From positions 1 to 64,000 of the forward strand of contig NZ_FXTN01000005.1 of the NCBI RefSeq assembly GCF_900182595.1: a stretch of DNA of 64,000 nt. Direction: 5' to 3'. Shown in pieces: positions 6,547-15,547 of this stretch. Within the stretch, counting starts at the first letter, position 1. Each line of letters starts with the position of its first letter. This DNA comes from Pedobacter westerhofensis. Lineage in GTDB: Bacteria > Bacteroidota > Bacteroidia > Sphingobacteriales > Sphingobacteriaceae. The position numbers were made by a program, and so were the translations under genes. The notes under the pieces are model-generated. The model was not told the origin of the DNA. It searched no databases and saw only the letters and a list, made by a program, of their open reading frames with translations.

Positions 6547-8208
6547 ATGCTACAGAAACTTTCTATACGTAATTATGCATTGATCGATAGTGTTGATCTG
6601 GAACTCGATAAGGGCCTGAATATCATCACTGGTGAAACAGGTGCAGGTAAGTCTATTATGTTAGGCGCACTTTCCCTGATTCTCGGCCAGCGTGCAGAAA
6701 CCAAATACTTTTTTAACCAGGATAAGAAGTGCGTAATCGAAGGGCAGTTTAAACTTGCCGGTACATCATTACAGGGATATTTCGAAGAGCTTGACCTCGA
6801 TTTCCATCAGGAAAGTATTTTGAGAAGGGAGATCTCTATTGATGGCAAATCCAGGGCTTTTATCAATGATACCCCGGTTACACTTGCCGTAATGAAACTG
6901 ATAGGGGAAAAACTGATCGATATTCATTCACAGCATGCCACCTCCGAGGTAAATGATCCCGGTTTCCAGTTATCGGTAGTTGATACTTTGTCTGACCACC
7001 TGCCCCTGCTAACCGATTACAGGCAGAAATTTAAAACCTATAAAAAACATTTACAGCACCTGATTAATCTGCAGACTTCGGCCGACGAAGCCCGCAGCAA
7101 ACAGGATTATGAGCAGTTCCTTTTCAATGAACTGGAAAATGCAAACCTGAATGCTGATGAACAGGCCGCACTGGAAATGGAACTGGAAGCACTCAACCAT
7201 GCGGAAAGTATAAAGAGAGGATTGGTAAACGGCTATACTCTGCTTGATGGAGAAGAAACTGCGGTTATCCCTATACTGAAAGAAGTAATTAATCAGATTC
7301 AGGGGATCGAAAAGTTTAACCCTGTTTATGCAGCATTAAATGAAAGGCTCCGCTCTGCACTGATTGAGATCAGGGATATTGCCGAAGAAACATCCACATT
7401 TGAGGAAAATATTGTTTTTAACCCGGCGCGTATTGAAGAGATCAATGCCAGACTGGATACGGTTTATACCCTTCAGCAAAAACACCGCGTAAACAGTATC
7501 GAAGAACTGCTGGCGATACAAACAGAGCTTTCAGACAACCTGAATACATTGCTGAACAGTGACGAAGAAATAGAACGCCTGATCAGGGAAATCAACACCC
7601 TGAAGATTGATCTTGAAAAAATAGCAGACACGCTGACAAAAAACCGCAGCAAAGCGATAGGTGTTGCACAAAAACAAGTTGGAGAGATCTTGGTACAGGT
7701 AGGCATGCCGAATGCCAAAATAAAGATTGAGCAAACGGTGGTAGAAAATCTCAACAAAGATGGAAAAGATATGATCTCGCTGTTGTTTTCTGCAAATGCA
7801 GGACAGGCTCCCGCACCGGTAGGAAAAGTTGCTTCGGGTGGTGAGCTTTCACGGCTGATGCTGGCGATTAAATCAATCATCTCTAAACACACCTCACTGC
7901 CTACACTGATCTTTGATGAAATTGATACAGGTATATCCGGGGAAACTGCGCTTCGCGTGGGCGATGTAATTGGAGAGCTGGAACAGAATATGCAGGTCAT
8001 CTGTATTACCCACCTGCCTCAGATTGCCGCCAAAGGAGAAGCACATTACTTCGTTTATAAAAAAGAGGATGGAGATAGAACTACCACGGGCATCCGCAGG
8101 CTGAGCAGCGCTGAACGCGTGTCTGCAATTGCAGAGATGCTCAGTGGTAAAAACCCCGGTGAATCTGCGTTGAAAAATGCCGAAGACCTGCTAAGCTTTA
8201 AAAATTAG
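6547..8208 (+). CDS. recN: DNA repair protein RecN
   Basis: RecN is an SMC-like ATPase that acts at DNA double-strand breaks. The 553-residue protein starts with MLQKLSIRNYALID and has Walker A GETGAGKS near residues 29-36. A long central coiled-coil region (about 150-370) follows, then the ABC signature ASGGELSRLMLAIK and Walker B TLIFDEIDTGISG near the C terminus. Length and order are normal. It follows the M56 terminator and ends in its own terminator, so it appears monocistronic. RecN commonly follows coaBC and DUF4835 in this phylum. Confidence 0.95.
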   Translation: MLQKLSIRNYALIDSVDLELDKGLNIITGETGAGKSIMLGALSLILGQRAETKYFFNQDKKCVIEGQFKLAGTSLQGYFEELDLDFHQESILRREISIDGKSRAFINDTPVTLAVMKLIGEKLIDIHSQHATSEVNDPGFQLSVVDTLSDHLPLLTDYRQKFKTYKKHLQHLINLQTSADEARSKQDYEQFLFNELENANLNADEQAALEMELEALNHAESIKRGLVNGYTLLDGEETAVIPILKEVINQIQGIEKFNPVYAALNERLRSALIEIRDIAEETSTFEENIVFNPARIEEINARLDTVYTLQQKHRVNSIEELLAIQTELSDNLNTLLNSDEEIERLIREINTLKIDLEKIADTLTKNRSKAIGVAQKQVGEILVQVGMPNAKIKIEQTVVENLNKDGKDMISLLFSANAGQAPAPVGKVASGGELSRLMLAIKSIISKHTSLPTLIFDEIDTGISGETALRVGDVIGELEQNMQVICITHLPQIAAKGEAHYFVYKKEDGDRTTTGIRRLSSAERVSAIAEMLSGKNPGESALKNAEDLLSFKN

Positions 8209-8257
8209 CCCGGCACAGCAACTGACATCCGGTATTTAACTTATTTTAACACATTTC

Positions 8258-8280
8258 AAGCCTCTCTGAGGCTTTTTTTT
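8258..8280 (+). terminator. Rho-independent terminator after recN
   Basis: AAGCCTC (8258-8264) pairs with GAGGCTT across a 3-nt loop and is followed by a run of eight or more T. Confidence 0.85.
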
Positions 8281-8317
8281 ATTGCGAAATAACTGGGAGA
8301 TAAGTTAAATTAGTCCC

Positions 8318-9547
8318 ATGATTAAATATCTCCTGGGGACAGTATTATTACTGATATTTTGTGTGAACTTGCAGGCACAAAAGCTGTATTCCATTACCGG
8401 AGTAGTACAGGATAAAAAAGGAGAAACCCTTCCCGGAGCGGGGATTTATCTGAGCGGATATACAACAGCTACAGTAAGCAATAACGATGGGCAATTTAAC
8501 CTGGCGAAGCTAAAGCCGGGCTCGTACGAAGTAGTCGTACAGATGATGGGTTATCTGCCCTACAGCAAAAGTGTAGTCATCTCAGACCAGTCGGTCAATA
8601 TTACCATCGTTTTGCAGGAAAACACAGTTCAGCTTCGCGAAGTGGTAATTACCGCCGATCCAAACCGTGAAAAGAACCTTCAGTTATTTAAAGAATTCTT
8701 TATCGGGCGCACACCAAACTCTGCTAAATGCAAGATTCTCAATCCGCAGGTTTTATATATTAAATATGATGGCGACAATAAAATTCTGAGTGTAACCAGT
8801 AATGAGTTCCTGGTAGTTGAAAATAAAGCACTGGGCTACCGCCTTAAATATATGCTCAATCTGTTCGAGTATAATTTCAATTCAAGAATTGTTTATTTCT
8901 CAGGCCTGCCGGTGTTTGAAGACCTGAAAGGTTCGGGCAGCAAAAGAAGAACATGGCTCAAAAACCGGGAGATTGCCTATGCAGGTTCGCCGCAGCACTT
9001 CTTCCAGTCGCTCTACAGAAATAAAGTGGAGGAAGAAGGCTTCATCATTTACAAGCGCATCAAGGTGCCGAATCCAAACAGGCCGACCGATGGTTATATT
9101 GCTGCTACCAGGGCGAGGCTGATGAGGAAAAGGAAAAGCTTAATTATCCCGGGCTCTATCATTACAGATTCACTAACCATTCTACAGCAGCTGGAAAACC
9201 TGCCTAAAGAATATACCAGCCTCGATATGTCTGGCGTGGCAACAGATACCCTGGTAAAGCAAATGTATCCGAATATGAAGACCATCAATTATAAAGATGA
9301 GCTGTATGTCATGTATACCAAAGAAGAGGAAAGCATCGGTTATTCCAATACAGGCCATTATATCATGAGACCCTTAACAGTCCCCAACTATGAGATCTCA
9401 GTTGTACAAATGCTCAAGGGGCCTGTCAGCTTTTATGCCAACGGAGGAATGCACGATGCCAAATCGCTGCTGTATGAAGGCTTCTGGGCTTATGAGAAAA
9501 TCGGAGATATGGTGCCGATGGATTATGTGCCTGTTAATAAAAGGTAG
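8318..9547 (+). CDS. CarboxypepD_reg-like domain exported protein
   Basis: A signal peptide (about 1-20, ending CVNLQAQ) is followed by a beta-sandwich of the carboxypeptidase regulatory-like type: ITGVVQDKKGETLPGAGIYL, then DGQFNLAKLKPGSYEVVVQMMGY, to about residue 110. The remaining 300 residues show no motif I can name. Such N-terminal domains are common on surface and outer membrane proteins of Bacteroidota, but there is no obvious TonB plug here and the length (409) is short for a barrel receptor. A TAAATTAG box ends four bases before the ATG. Location is probably the outer envelope; function is unknown. Confidence 0.75.
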   Translation: MIKYLLGTVLLLIFCVNLQAQKLYSITGVVQDKKGETLPGAGIYLSGYTTATVSNNDGQFNLAKLKPGSYEVVVQMMGYLPYSKSVVISDQSVNITIVLQENTVQLREVVITADPNREKNLQLFKEFFIGRTPNSAKCKILNPQVLYIKYDGDNKILSVTSNEFLVVENKALGYRLKYMLNLFEYNFNSRIVYFSGLPVFEDLKGSGSKRRTWLKNREIAYAGSPQHFFQSLYRNKVEEEGFIIYKRIKVPNPNRPTDGYIAATRARLMRKRKSLIIPGSIITDSLTILQQLENLPKEYTSLDMSGVATDTLVKQMYPNMKTINYKDELYVMYTKEEESIGYSNTGHYIMRPLTVPNYEISVVQMLKGPVSFYANGGMHDAKSLLYEGFWAYEKIGDMVPMDYVPVNKR

Positions 9548-9582
9548 TCGCCTCGAATAAATTAAAATACACCTTGCATAAT

Positions 9583-9597
9583 ACTAATATTATTAGT
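9583..9597. promoter_or_regulatory. Perfect 7-bp inverted repeat upstream of the radical SAM gene
   Basis: ACTAATA and TATTAGT flank one central T, 11 bp before the start codon at 9609. The position would suit an operator over the start of transcription, but it is very AT-rich and could be chance. Confidence 0.3.
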
Positions 9598-9608
9598 AAT
9601 TTTAACTA

Positions 9609-10685
9609 ATGATGTTAGATGATAAAAATTCCGGAAATTACCTGAAAGGCAGAGGTGCCCAATTTAATCCGCACAATCGTTTTGCAGCGAATTCGTATGT
9701 TCAGGAACATGCAGAAGGTATTGACGACTGGGAAGTTGAAAATCAAAGAACAACATTTATTATTGGAACATCCAAATCTATAGTAAATAAGGTAGACAGC
9801 CCTGATGTGGGAATGGCTTATTCTCTGAACCCCTACCAGGGATGTGAACATGGCTGTACATATTGTTATGCAAGGAATGCTCATGAGTATTGGGGTTTCA
9901 GCGCAGGACTGGATTTTGAACGCAAGATCATCGTAAAAAAAGATGCGCCAGAACTGTTTAAAAAATTCCTGGAACGCAAAGGCTGGAATGCCGAAACGAT
10001 CTCTCTTTCGGGCAATACAGATTGTTATCAGCCTGCAGAGCGGGAATATAAGCTTACCCGACAGCTGCTGGAAATAGCATTGGCATACAAACAGCCTATT
10101 GGCATGATCACAAAAAATTCACTGATCCTGCGCGACAAGGATATCCTGCAGGAGATGGCCAAGCTCAATTTGTGCATGGTATATGTTTCGATCAACAGCC
10201 TGGATGAAAAACTAAGGCTGGTCATGGAACCAAGAACTACCACCGCAAAGCAGAGGTTAAAAGTTGTGGAGGAACTTAGCGCTGCTGGTATACCTACCGG
10301 TGTAATGGTAGCTCCTATTGTTCCCGGTTTAAATGATCATGAAATTCCCACTGTATTAAGGACTATTGCTTCCTGTGGCGCTATTGGCGCAGGATATACT
10401 GTGGTACGTTTAAACGGAGCTATAGGAGGAATTTTTGAGGACTGGCTTCGGCAGAATTTCCCTGACAGATTTGACAAGGTCTGGCATATGATACAATCCT
10501 GTCACGGAGGCAATGTGAATGACAGCCGCTTTGGAGATCGCATGCGGGGGGATGGAAATATTGCACAGATGATCCGTGATACATTTAAGCTGCATTGCAG
10601 GTTGAATAATCTCAATACAGTAAAAGTTACGCTCGATTCCGGTATCTTCTCTGTGCCAACGCAACAAACGAGGATGTTCCTTTAA
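9609..10685 (+). CDS. PA0069-type radical SAM protein
   Basis: The 358-residue product carries a radical SAM motif, NPYQGCEHGCTYCYARNAHEYWG in pieces, near residues 75-97; its CxxxCxxC cysteines would hold a 4Fe-4S cluster. The PA0069/Rv2578c family is distantly related to spore photoproduct lyase, but its substrate is not known. Other recognisable parts are SGNTDCYQPAER and EPRTTTAKQRLKVVEEL. An ATG also occurs at 9612, so the first methionine could be either. The gene is convergent with clpC, and the two are separated by a hairpin. Confidence 0.85.
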   Translation: MMLDDKNSGNYLKGRGAQFNPHNRFAANSYVQEHAEGIDDWEVENQRTTFIIGTSKSIVNKVDSPDVGMAYSLNPYQGCEHGCTYCYARNAHEYWGFSAGLDFERKIIVKKDAPELFKKFLERKGWNAETISLSGNTDCYQPAEREYKLTRQLLEIALAYKQPIGMITKNSLILRDKDILQEMAKLNLCMVYVSINSLDEKLRLVMEPRTTTAKQRLKVVEELSAAGIPTGVMVAPIVPGLNDHEIPTVLRTIASCGAIGAGYTVVRLNGAIGGIFEDWLRQNFPDRFDKVWHMIQSCHGGNVNDSRFGDRMRGDGNIAQMIRDTFKLHCRLNNLNTVKVTLDSGIFSVPTQQTRMFL

Positions 10686-10711
10686 GAAAGGAAACAGATT
10701 CTACTATTGAC

Positions 10712-10742
10712 AAAAAAAGGCTGCCTGAAACCAGACAGCCTT
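10712..10742 (-). terminator. Rho-independent terminator of clpC
   Basis: AAGGCTGCCTG (10717-10727) and CAGACAGCCTT (10732-10742) pair with one mismatch. The adjoining run of seven A on the plus strand is the T tract for minus-strand transcripts. Confidence 0.75.
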
Positions 10743-10762
10743 AAATCCTAAAGAATTAAATC

Positions 10763-13288
10763 TTATACTTCTTTTTTCTTTTTACCGGGACTCTTGTTCT
10801 CTACTACAATCAGATCAGTTTCTTTATTGTAGTCGATTTCAAGGATGTCGCCATCATTGATCTCTCCTTTAAGGATTTCCTCAGCAATTGGATCTTCCAG
10901 ATATTTCTGGATCGCACGTTTTAACGGACGGGCACCAAAGTTACTGTCAAAACCTTTCTCGGCAATAAAGTCTTTAGCCACATCAGTCAATTTGATCTCG
11001 TAGCCCAGGCTGTGTACACGGCCAAACAATGACTTCAATTCGATATCAATGATTTTAAAGATCTCTTCTTTCCCAAGCGTATTAAATACGATCACATCAT
11101 CCACGCGATTCAGGAACTCCGGAGCGAAAGCACGTTTCAGTGCATTTTCAATTACTCCTCTTGAGTGTGAATCTACCTGGTTTGTTTTAGCAGTAGTAGA
11201 GAAACCTACTCCCTGTCCAAAATCTTTCAGCTGACGTGCACCAATGTTTGAAGTCATGATGATAATCGTATTCCTGAAGTCTACCTTACGGCCTAAACTG
11301 TCAGTCAGCTGACCTTCGTCCAATACCTGCAATAAGATATTAAATACATCAGGGTGAGCTTTTTCAATCTCATCCAGCAGGATCACGGCATATGGTTTAC
11401 GACGAACTTTTTCTGTCAGCTGACCACCTTCTTCGTATCCTACGTATCCCGGAGGCGCTCCCACTAAACGTGAAACAGCAAATTTCTCCATGTACTCACT
11501 CATGTCAATCTGGATCAGCGAATCATCACTATCAAACATAAATCTTGCAAGCTCCTTAGCCAGCTCAGTTTTACCTACACCCGTTGGGCCTAAGAAAATA
11601 AATGAACCGATAGGTTTTTTAGGATCTTTCAATCCCGCTCTTGTACGCTGAATAGCCCTTGTCAGTTTCTTGATGGCATCATCCTGTCCAATGATTTTTG
11701 CTGCAACAGTATCCTGCATGTTCAGCAATTTCACACTGTCAGTCTGGCCAACACGCTGTAAAGGAATACCAGTCATCATAGAAACTACCTCAGCAACATT
11801 ATCCTCTGTAACAGTATAACGTTTTGTTTTAGTTTCCGCTTCCCATGCAGATTTAGCACGGTCGAGTTCTTCGAGCAGATTTTTCTCAGTATCTCTTAAC
11901 TTGGCAGCTTCCTCGTATTTCTGGCTTTTTACTACTTTGTTTTTCTCAACTTTGATATTCTCGATTTTAGTCTCGATATCAATGATGTTCTCAGGAACAT
12001 GGATATTGGTTAAGTGTACCCTTGATCCTGCTTCATCCAAAGCATCAATGGCCTTATCAGGAAGGAACCTGTCTGTAATATATCTCGAAGTCAGCGAAAC
12101 GCATGCGTTAATCGCTTCGTTGGTATACGTTACACCATGATGTTCTTCATATTTCTCTTTGATACGGTTAAGGATCTCAATCGTTTCATCAGGAGAAGCA
12201 GGTTCGATCATCACTTTCTGAAAACGACGGTCTAAAGCACCATCTTTTTCAATGTACTGACGATATTCATCTAAAGTTGTTGCACCGATACATTGTATCT
12301 CTCCCCTTGCAAGGGCAGGTTTAAACATATTCGAAGCATCCAGTGAGCCAGAAGCTCCGCCGGCACCAACGATAGTATGTATCTCATCAATGAACAGGAT
12401 TACATCCGTGGATTTCTCCAGTTCGTTCATTACTGCTTTCATACGTTCTTCAAACTGCCCGCGGTATTTAGTACCTGCAACCAATGAAGCAAGATCTAAA
12501 GTAACTACGCGTTTGTTGAACAGTACCCTTGATACCTTACGCTGAACAATACGCAATGCAAGCCCTTCTGCAATTGCAGATTTACCTACACCCGGCTCAC
12601 CGATCAGGATCGGGTTATTTTTCTTACGGCGTGACAGGATCTGTGAAACACGTTCTATTTCCTTTTCACGTCCTACGATAGGATCAAGTCTTCCTTCTTC
12701 TGCAGCCTTGGTTAAGTCTCTTCCAAAATTATCCAGCACCGGGGTTTTGGATTTAATGTCAGATACCTTTTTAGGGCTGGAGAAACTTTCTTCCTCACGG
12801 TAATCATCATCTCCGCCGGTTGAAGCACTGCCCTGAGTTTCATCCCTGAAGCCATTTTTATTGACTTCAACTTCCTGTTTGAAAATCTCATAGTTAATGC
12901 TGTACTGCAGCAGGATCTGGGAAGCAATATTATCGTCATCGCGAAGGATAGAAAGCAGCAGATGCTCCGTTCCGATCAGATCGCTTTTAAAAATTTTAGC
13001 TTCAAGATACGTGATCTTTAAAACTTTTTCGGCCTGTTTGGTCAATGGGATATTTCCCAGGTTAACCGTCACACTGGATGTACCCCTAACGGCCTCTTCA
13101 ATTGAGCGGCGTAATTTAGATGTATCTACACCCAGCGACTTCAATATTTTGATGGCCATTCCATCGCCTTCGCGAATGAGGCCCAACAAAAGATGTTCAG
13201 CGCCTATATAATCGTGACCTAATCTCAGGGCTTCTTCCCTGCTAAACGAAATCACGTCTTTTACTTGTGGTGAAAATTTAGCTTCCAT
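10763..13288 (-). CDS. clpC: ATP-dependent Clp protease ATP-binding subunit ClpC
   Basis: ClpC is a Hsp100 unfoldase that feeds proteins to ClpP. The 841-residue protein has the duplicated Clp N-domain (1-150), Walker [10 protein letters not shown] near 229 and Walker [15 protein letters not shown]-type segment follows ([16 protein letters not shown], about 440). The second AAA module has GPTGVGKTE near 567 and LLDEIEKAH, and a C-terminal ClpB-D2-small domain completes it. Length is typical for ClpC. The start ATG at 13288 gives the standard [13 protein letters not shown] opening. No CtsR or McsA/B genes are adjacent, so control differs from that in Firmicutes. Confidence 0.95.
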   Translation of the reverse strand: MEAKFSPQVKDVISFSREEALRLGHDYIGAEHLLLGLIREGDGMAIKILKSLGVDTSKLRRSIEEAVRGTSSVTVNLGNIPLTKQAEKVLKITYLEAKIFKSDLIGTEHLLLSILRDDDNIASQILLQYSINYEIFKQEVEVNKNGFRDETQGSASTGGDDDYREEESFSSPKKVSDIKSKTPVLDNFGRDLTKAAEEGRLDPIVGREKEIERVSQILSRRKKNNPILIGEPGVGKSAIAEGLALRIVQRKVSRVLFNKRVVTLDLASLVAGTKYRGQFEERMKAVMNELEKSTDVILFIDEIHTIVGAGGASGSLDASNMFKPALARGEIQCIGATTLDEYRQYIEKDGALDRRFQKVMIEPASPDETIEILNRIKEKYEEHHGVTYTNEAINACVSLTSRYITDRFLPDKAIDALDEAGSRVHLTNIHVPENIIDIETKIENIKVEKNKVVKSQKYEEAAKLRDTEKNLLEELDRAKSAWEAETKTKRYTVTEDNVAEVVSMMTGIPLQRVGQTDSVKLLNMQDTVAAKIIGQDDAIKKLTRAIQRTRAGLKDPKKPIGSFIFLGPTGVGKTELAKELARFMFDSDDSLIQIDMSEYMEKFAVSRLVGAPPGYVGYEEGGQLTEKVRRKPYAVILLDEIEKAHPDVFNILLQVLDEGQLTDSLGRKVDFRNTIIIMTSNIGARQLKDFGQGVGFSTTAKTNQVDSHSRGVIENALKRAFAPEFLNRVDDVIVFNTLGKEEIFKIIDIELKSLFGRVHSLGYEIKLTDVAKDFIAEKGFDSNFGARPLKRAIQKYLEDPIAEEILKGEINDGDILEIDYNKETDLIVVENKSPGKKKKEV

Positions 13289-13552
13289 ATATACCTTTTC
13301 TAAAAACAGGAACGCCCTAAACTATAAAATATGTTATAAAAAGCGTCACCAATCTGATTTATTTTATCAACAATTACGCCATATAGAGGAAGAAAGATTT
13401 AGATCCTGACGTTATTTCACTAAACTTACTAACTTTTGACACGAATAGCAATAATATTTTGTTAACCGGAATAAAATAAAAACTACCCCTAAGGTAGTTT
13501 AAATAATCATTGAACCGAAAACAACCACAGGTTTTGGGAGATTTGTCCGAGT

Positions 13553-13629
13553 AATGTAATGAATCTTTACATTCGAACGACCTGTCATTTTGTAAGTTGC
13601 AACTTAAATCAGGTACTAAAATGTCAGGT
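13553..13629. repeat. Cluster of nested inverted repeats
   Basis: AATGTAA (13553-13559) pairs with TTACATT (13567-13573). Next, ACCTGTCATTTT (13580-13591) pairs with AAAATGTCAGGT (13618-13629) with one mismatch. Within that loop lies the perfect 12-bp palindrome AAGTTGCAACTT (13594-13605). Together these could fold into a two-part structured RNA or act as protein-binding sites. Confidence 0.55.
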
Positions 13630-13686
13630 TTACCTGCAGGATATCTGCTATATGTTCAGGAACAGCTGAGGCGCGGGCGGCGTTAA
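13621..13686 (+). CDS. Possible 21-codon small ORF upstream of ettA
   Basis: ATG at 13621 opens a frame of 21 codons ending in TAA at 13684-13686. The peptide ends in the basic segment QEQLRRGRR. Its start codon lies inside the right arm of the hairpin at 13580-13629, so folding would hide it. I see no clear ribosome binding site. The frame could be a regulatory leader peptide or coincidence; no homologue can be assessed from here. Confidence 0.2.
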   Translation: MSGLPAGYLLYVQEQLRRGRR

Positions 13687-13731
13687 TCACATATTATAAG
13701 GCTGATAATTTCGTTCCTGTGTTCCCTTGCT

Positions 13732-13740
13732 TATATTTGC
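13732..13740 (+). promoter_or_regulatory. -7 box of ettA (TATATTTGC)
   Basis: TATATTTGC matches TAnnTTTG. The predicted start near 13747 gives ettA a 5' leader of about 70 nt. The -33 region is weak. Confidence 0.45.
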
Positions 13741-13815
13741 AGGTAGCAGAGGGCCAGATGGCCTTCGATATACAGAGATTACAAAGGCCAGGAGCTTAAA
13801 ATATAACAACGAAAA

Positions 13816-15495
13816 ATGTCAGACGAAAAGATAATCTTCTCAATGGCGGGGGTAAATAAGATTTACCCCCCTCAGAAACAAGTACTAAAAAACATATACC
13901 TATCCTTCTTTTATGGTGCCAAGATCGGTGTGATCGGTTTAAACGGATCGGGAAAGTCATCCGTTTTAAAAATCATTGCAGGCATAGACAAAGCGTTTCA
14001 GGGCGAGGTGGTATTTTCACCAGGATATACTGTAGGTTACCTTGCGCAGGAACCTGAGCTGGACGAAAACAAAACTGTACGTGAGGTAGTAGAAGAAGGT
14101 GTAGCAGAAATTACTGCTATCCTGAAAGAATACGAAGCCATCAACGAGCAGTTTGGATTGCCCGAAGTTTATGAAGATGCTGATGCCATGGATAAACTGA
14201 TGGCAAAACAGGGAGAACTGCAGGATAAAATTGACGCCACAAATGCCTGGGAACTGGATACCAAACTGGAACGTGCAATGGATGCTTTGCGCTGCCCAGA
14301 TCCTGATACAAAAATTGGAGTACTGTCAGGAGGCGAGCGCCGCCGCGTGGCAATGTGCCGCCTGTTGCTACAGGAACCAGATGTATTGCTGCTCGATGAG
14401 CCAACCAATCACCTTGATGCGGAGAGCATCGACTGGCTGGAACAATTCCTGAAAGAATATAAAGGAACTGTTATTGCGGTTACCCACGACAGGTATTTCC
14501 TTGATAACGTAGCAGGATGGATCCTTGAGCTCGACCGCGGCGAGGGTATTCCATGGAAAGGAAATTATTCTTCATGGTTAGACCAGAAGGCAAAGCGCCT
14601 GGCACAGGAAGAGAAAACAGAAAGCAAACGCCAGAAAACACTGGAACGTGAACTGGAATGGGTACGTATGGCACCTAAAGCAAGACATGCAAAATCCAAG
14701 GCAAGGCTTTCAAACTATGATAAACTGGCCTCTGAGGATTCAAAGGAAAGAGAAGACAAACTGGAGCTTTTCATTCCTGCAGGACCTAGATTGGGAAATG
14801 TAGTGATCGAGGCCAACAACGTGACCAAATCGTATGGCGACAAGATCCTGTTCGAAAACCTCAGTTTCTCTTTACCACCGGCAGGAATTGTCGGGATTAT
14901 TGGCCCCAATGGGGCCGGAAAGACCACGCTTTTCCGTTTGATCACAGAGCAGGAAACACCAGATGAAGGAACATTCAGGGTAGGTGAAACCGTAGCACTG
15001 GGTTACGTGGATCAGATGCACAACGACCTTCAGGGAGATAAAACAGTCTATGAGAATATTACCGATGGGCTTGACAACATACAACTGGGCAACAAAGCAG
15101 TTAGCGGACGGGCCTATGTTTCAAAGTTCAACTTCAACGGCGGCGACCAGCAGAAAAAAGTTAACATTCTGTCTGGTGGAGAACGCAACCGTGTGCACCT
15201 TGCCATTACACTGAAAAAAGGTGCAAATGTACTGTTGCTCGATGAGCCTACGAATGATATTGACGTAAATACCCTGCGTGCTTTAGAAGAAGCGCTGGAA
15301 AACTTTGGTGGCTGTGCTGTTGTGATCAGTCACGACAGGTGGTTCCTTGACAGGATCTGTACACACATCCTTGCCTTTGAGGGAAATTCCCAGGTATACT
15401 TTTTTGAAGGTAATTACAGCGACTATGAGGAGAACCGCAAAAAACGTCTTGGTGATGTAACACCTCACCGCATACGTTATAAAAAGCTGGTATAA
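13816..15495 (+). CDS. ettA: Energy-dependent translational throttle protein EttA (ABC-F)
   Basis: EttA is an ABC-F ATPase that binds the ribosomal E site and gates early elongation according to energy charge. The 559-residue protein has two ABC modules without membrane segments. Module 1 has Walker A GLNGSGKSS near 41, signature LSGGERRRVAMCRLL and Walker B LLLDEPTNHLD. The linker is basic. Module 2 has GPNGAGKTT near 363, LSGGERNRVHLA and LLLDEPTNDID. Length matches EttA rather than the longer Uup. It stands alone between its own promoter and a terminator. Confidence 0.93.
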   Translation: MSDEKIIFSMAGVNKIYPPQKQVLKNIYLSFFYGAKIGVIGLNGSGKSSVLKIIAGIDKAFQGEVVFSPGYTVGYLAQEPELDENKTVREVVEEGVAEITAILKEYEAINEQFGLPEVYEDADAMDKLMAKQGELQDKIDATNAWELDTKLERAMDALRCPDPDTKIGVLSGGERRRVAMCRLLLQEPDVLLLDEPTNHLDAESIDWLEQFLKEYKGTVIAVTHDRYFLDNVAGWILELDRGEGIPWKGNYSSWLDQKAKRLAQEEKTESKRQKTLERELEWVRMAPKARHAKSKARLSNYDKLASEDSKEREDKLELFIPAGPRLGNVVIEANNVTKSYGDKILFENLSFSLPPAGIVGIIGPNGAGKTTLFRLITEQETPDEGTFRVGETVALGYVDQMHNDLQGDKTVYENITDGLDNIQLGNKAVSGRAYVSKFNFNGGDQQKKVNILSGGERNRVHLAITLKKGANVLLLDEPTNDIDVNTLRALEEALENFGGCAVVISHDRWFLDRICTHILAFEGNSQVYFFEGNYSDYEENRKKRLGDVTPHRIRYKKLV

Positions 15496-15512
15496 ACAGC
15501 GATGATCATAAG

Positions 15513-15547
15513 GGGTATAACATTCACAAAGATGTTATACCCTTTTT
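15513..15547. terminator. Terminator between ettA and the convergent outer membrane gene
   Basis: GGGTATAACAT (15513-15523) pairs perfectly with ATGTTATACCC (15532-15542) and is followed by TTTTT. It clearly serves ettA. It also overlaps the last codon of the opposite gene and may work both ways. Confidence 0.8.

Larger units (their letters stand above)
13289..13815. other. 527-bp gap between clpC and ettA with several inverted repeats
   Basis: This divergent gap is unusually long for the window. It contains a small hairpin AAACTACC/GGTAGTTT (13480-13500), inverted repeats between 13553 and 13629, a 21-codon open frame at 13621-13686, and an ettA-side -7 box at 13732-13740. The 190 bases next to clpC are AT-rich and presumably hold its promoter, but I see no clean TAnnTTTG on the minus strand. 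Confidence 0.55.
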
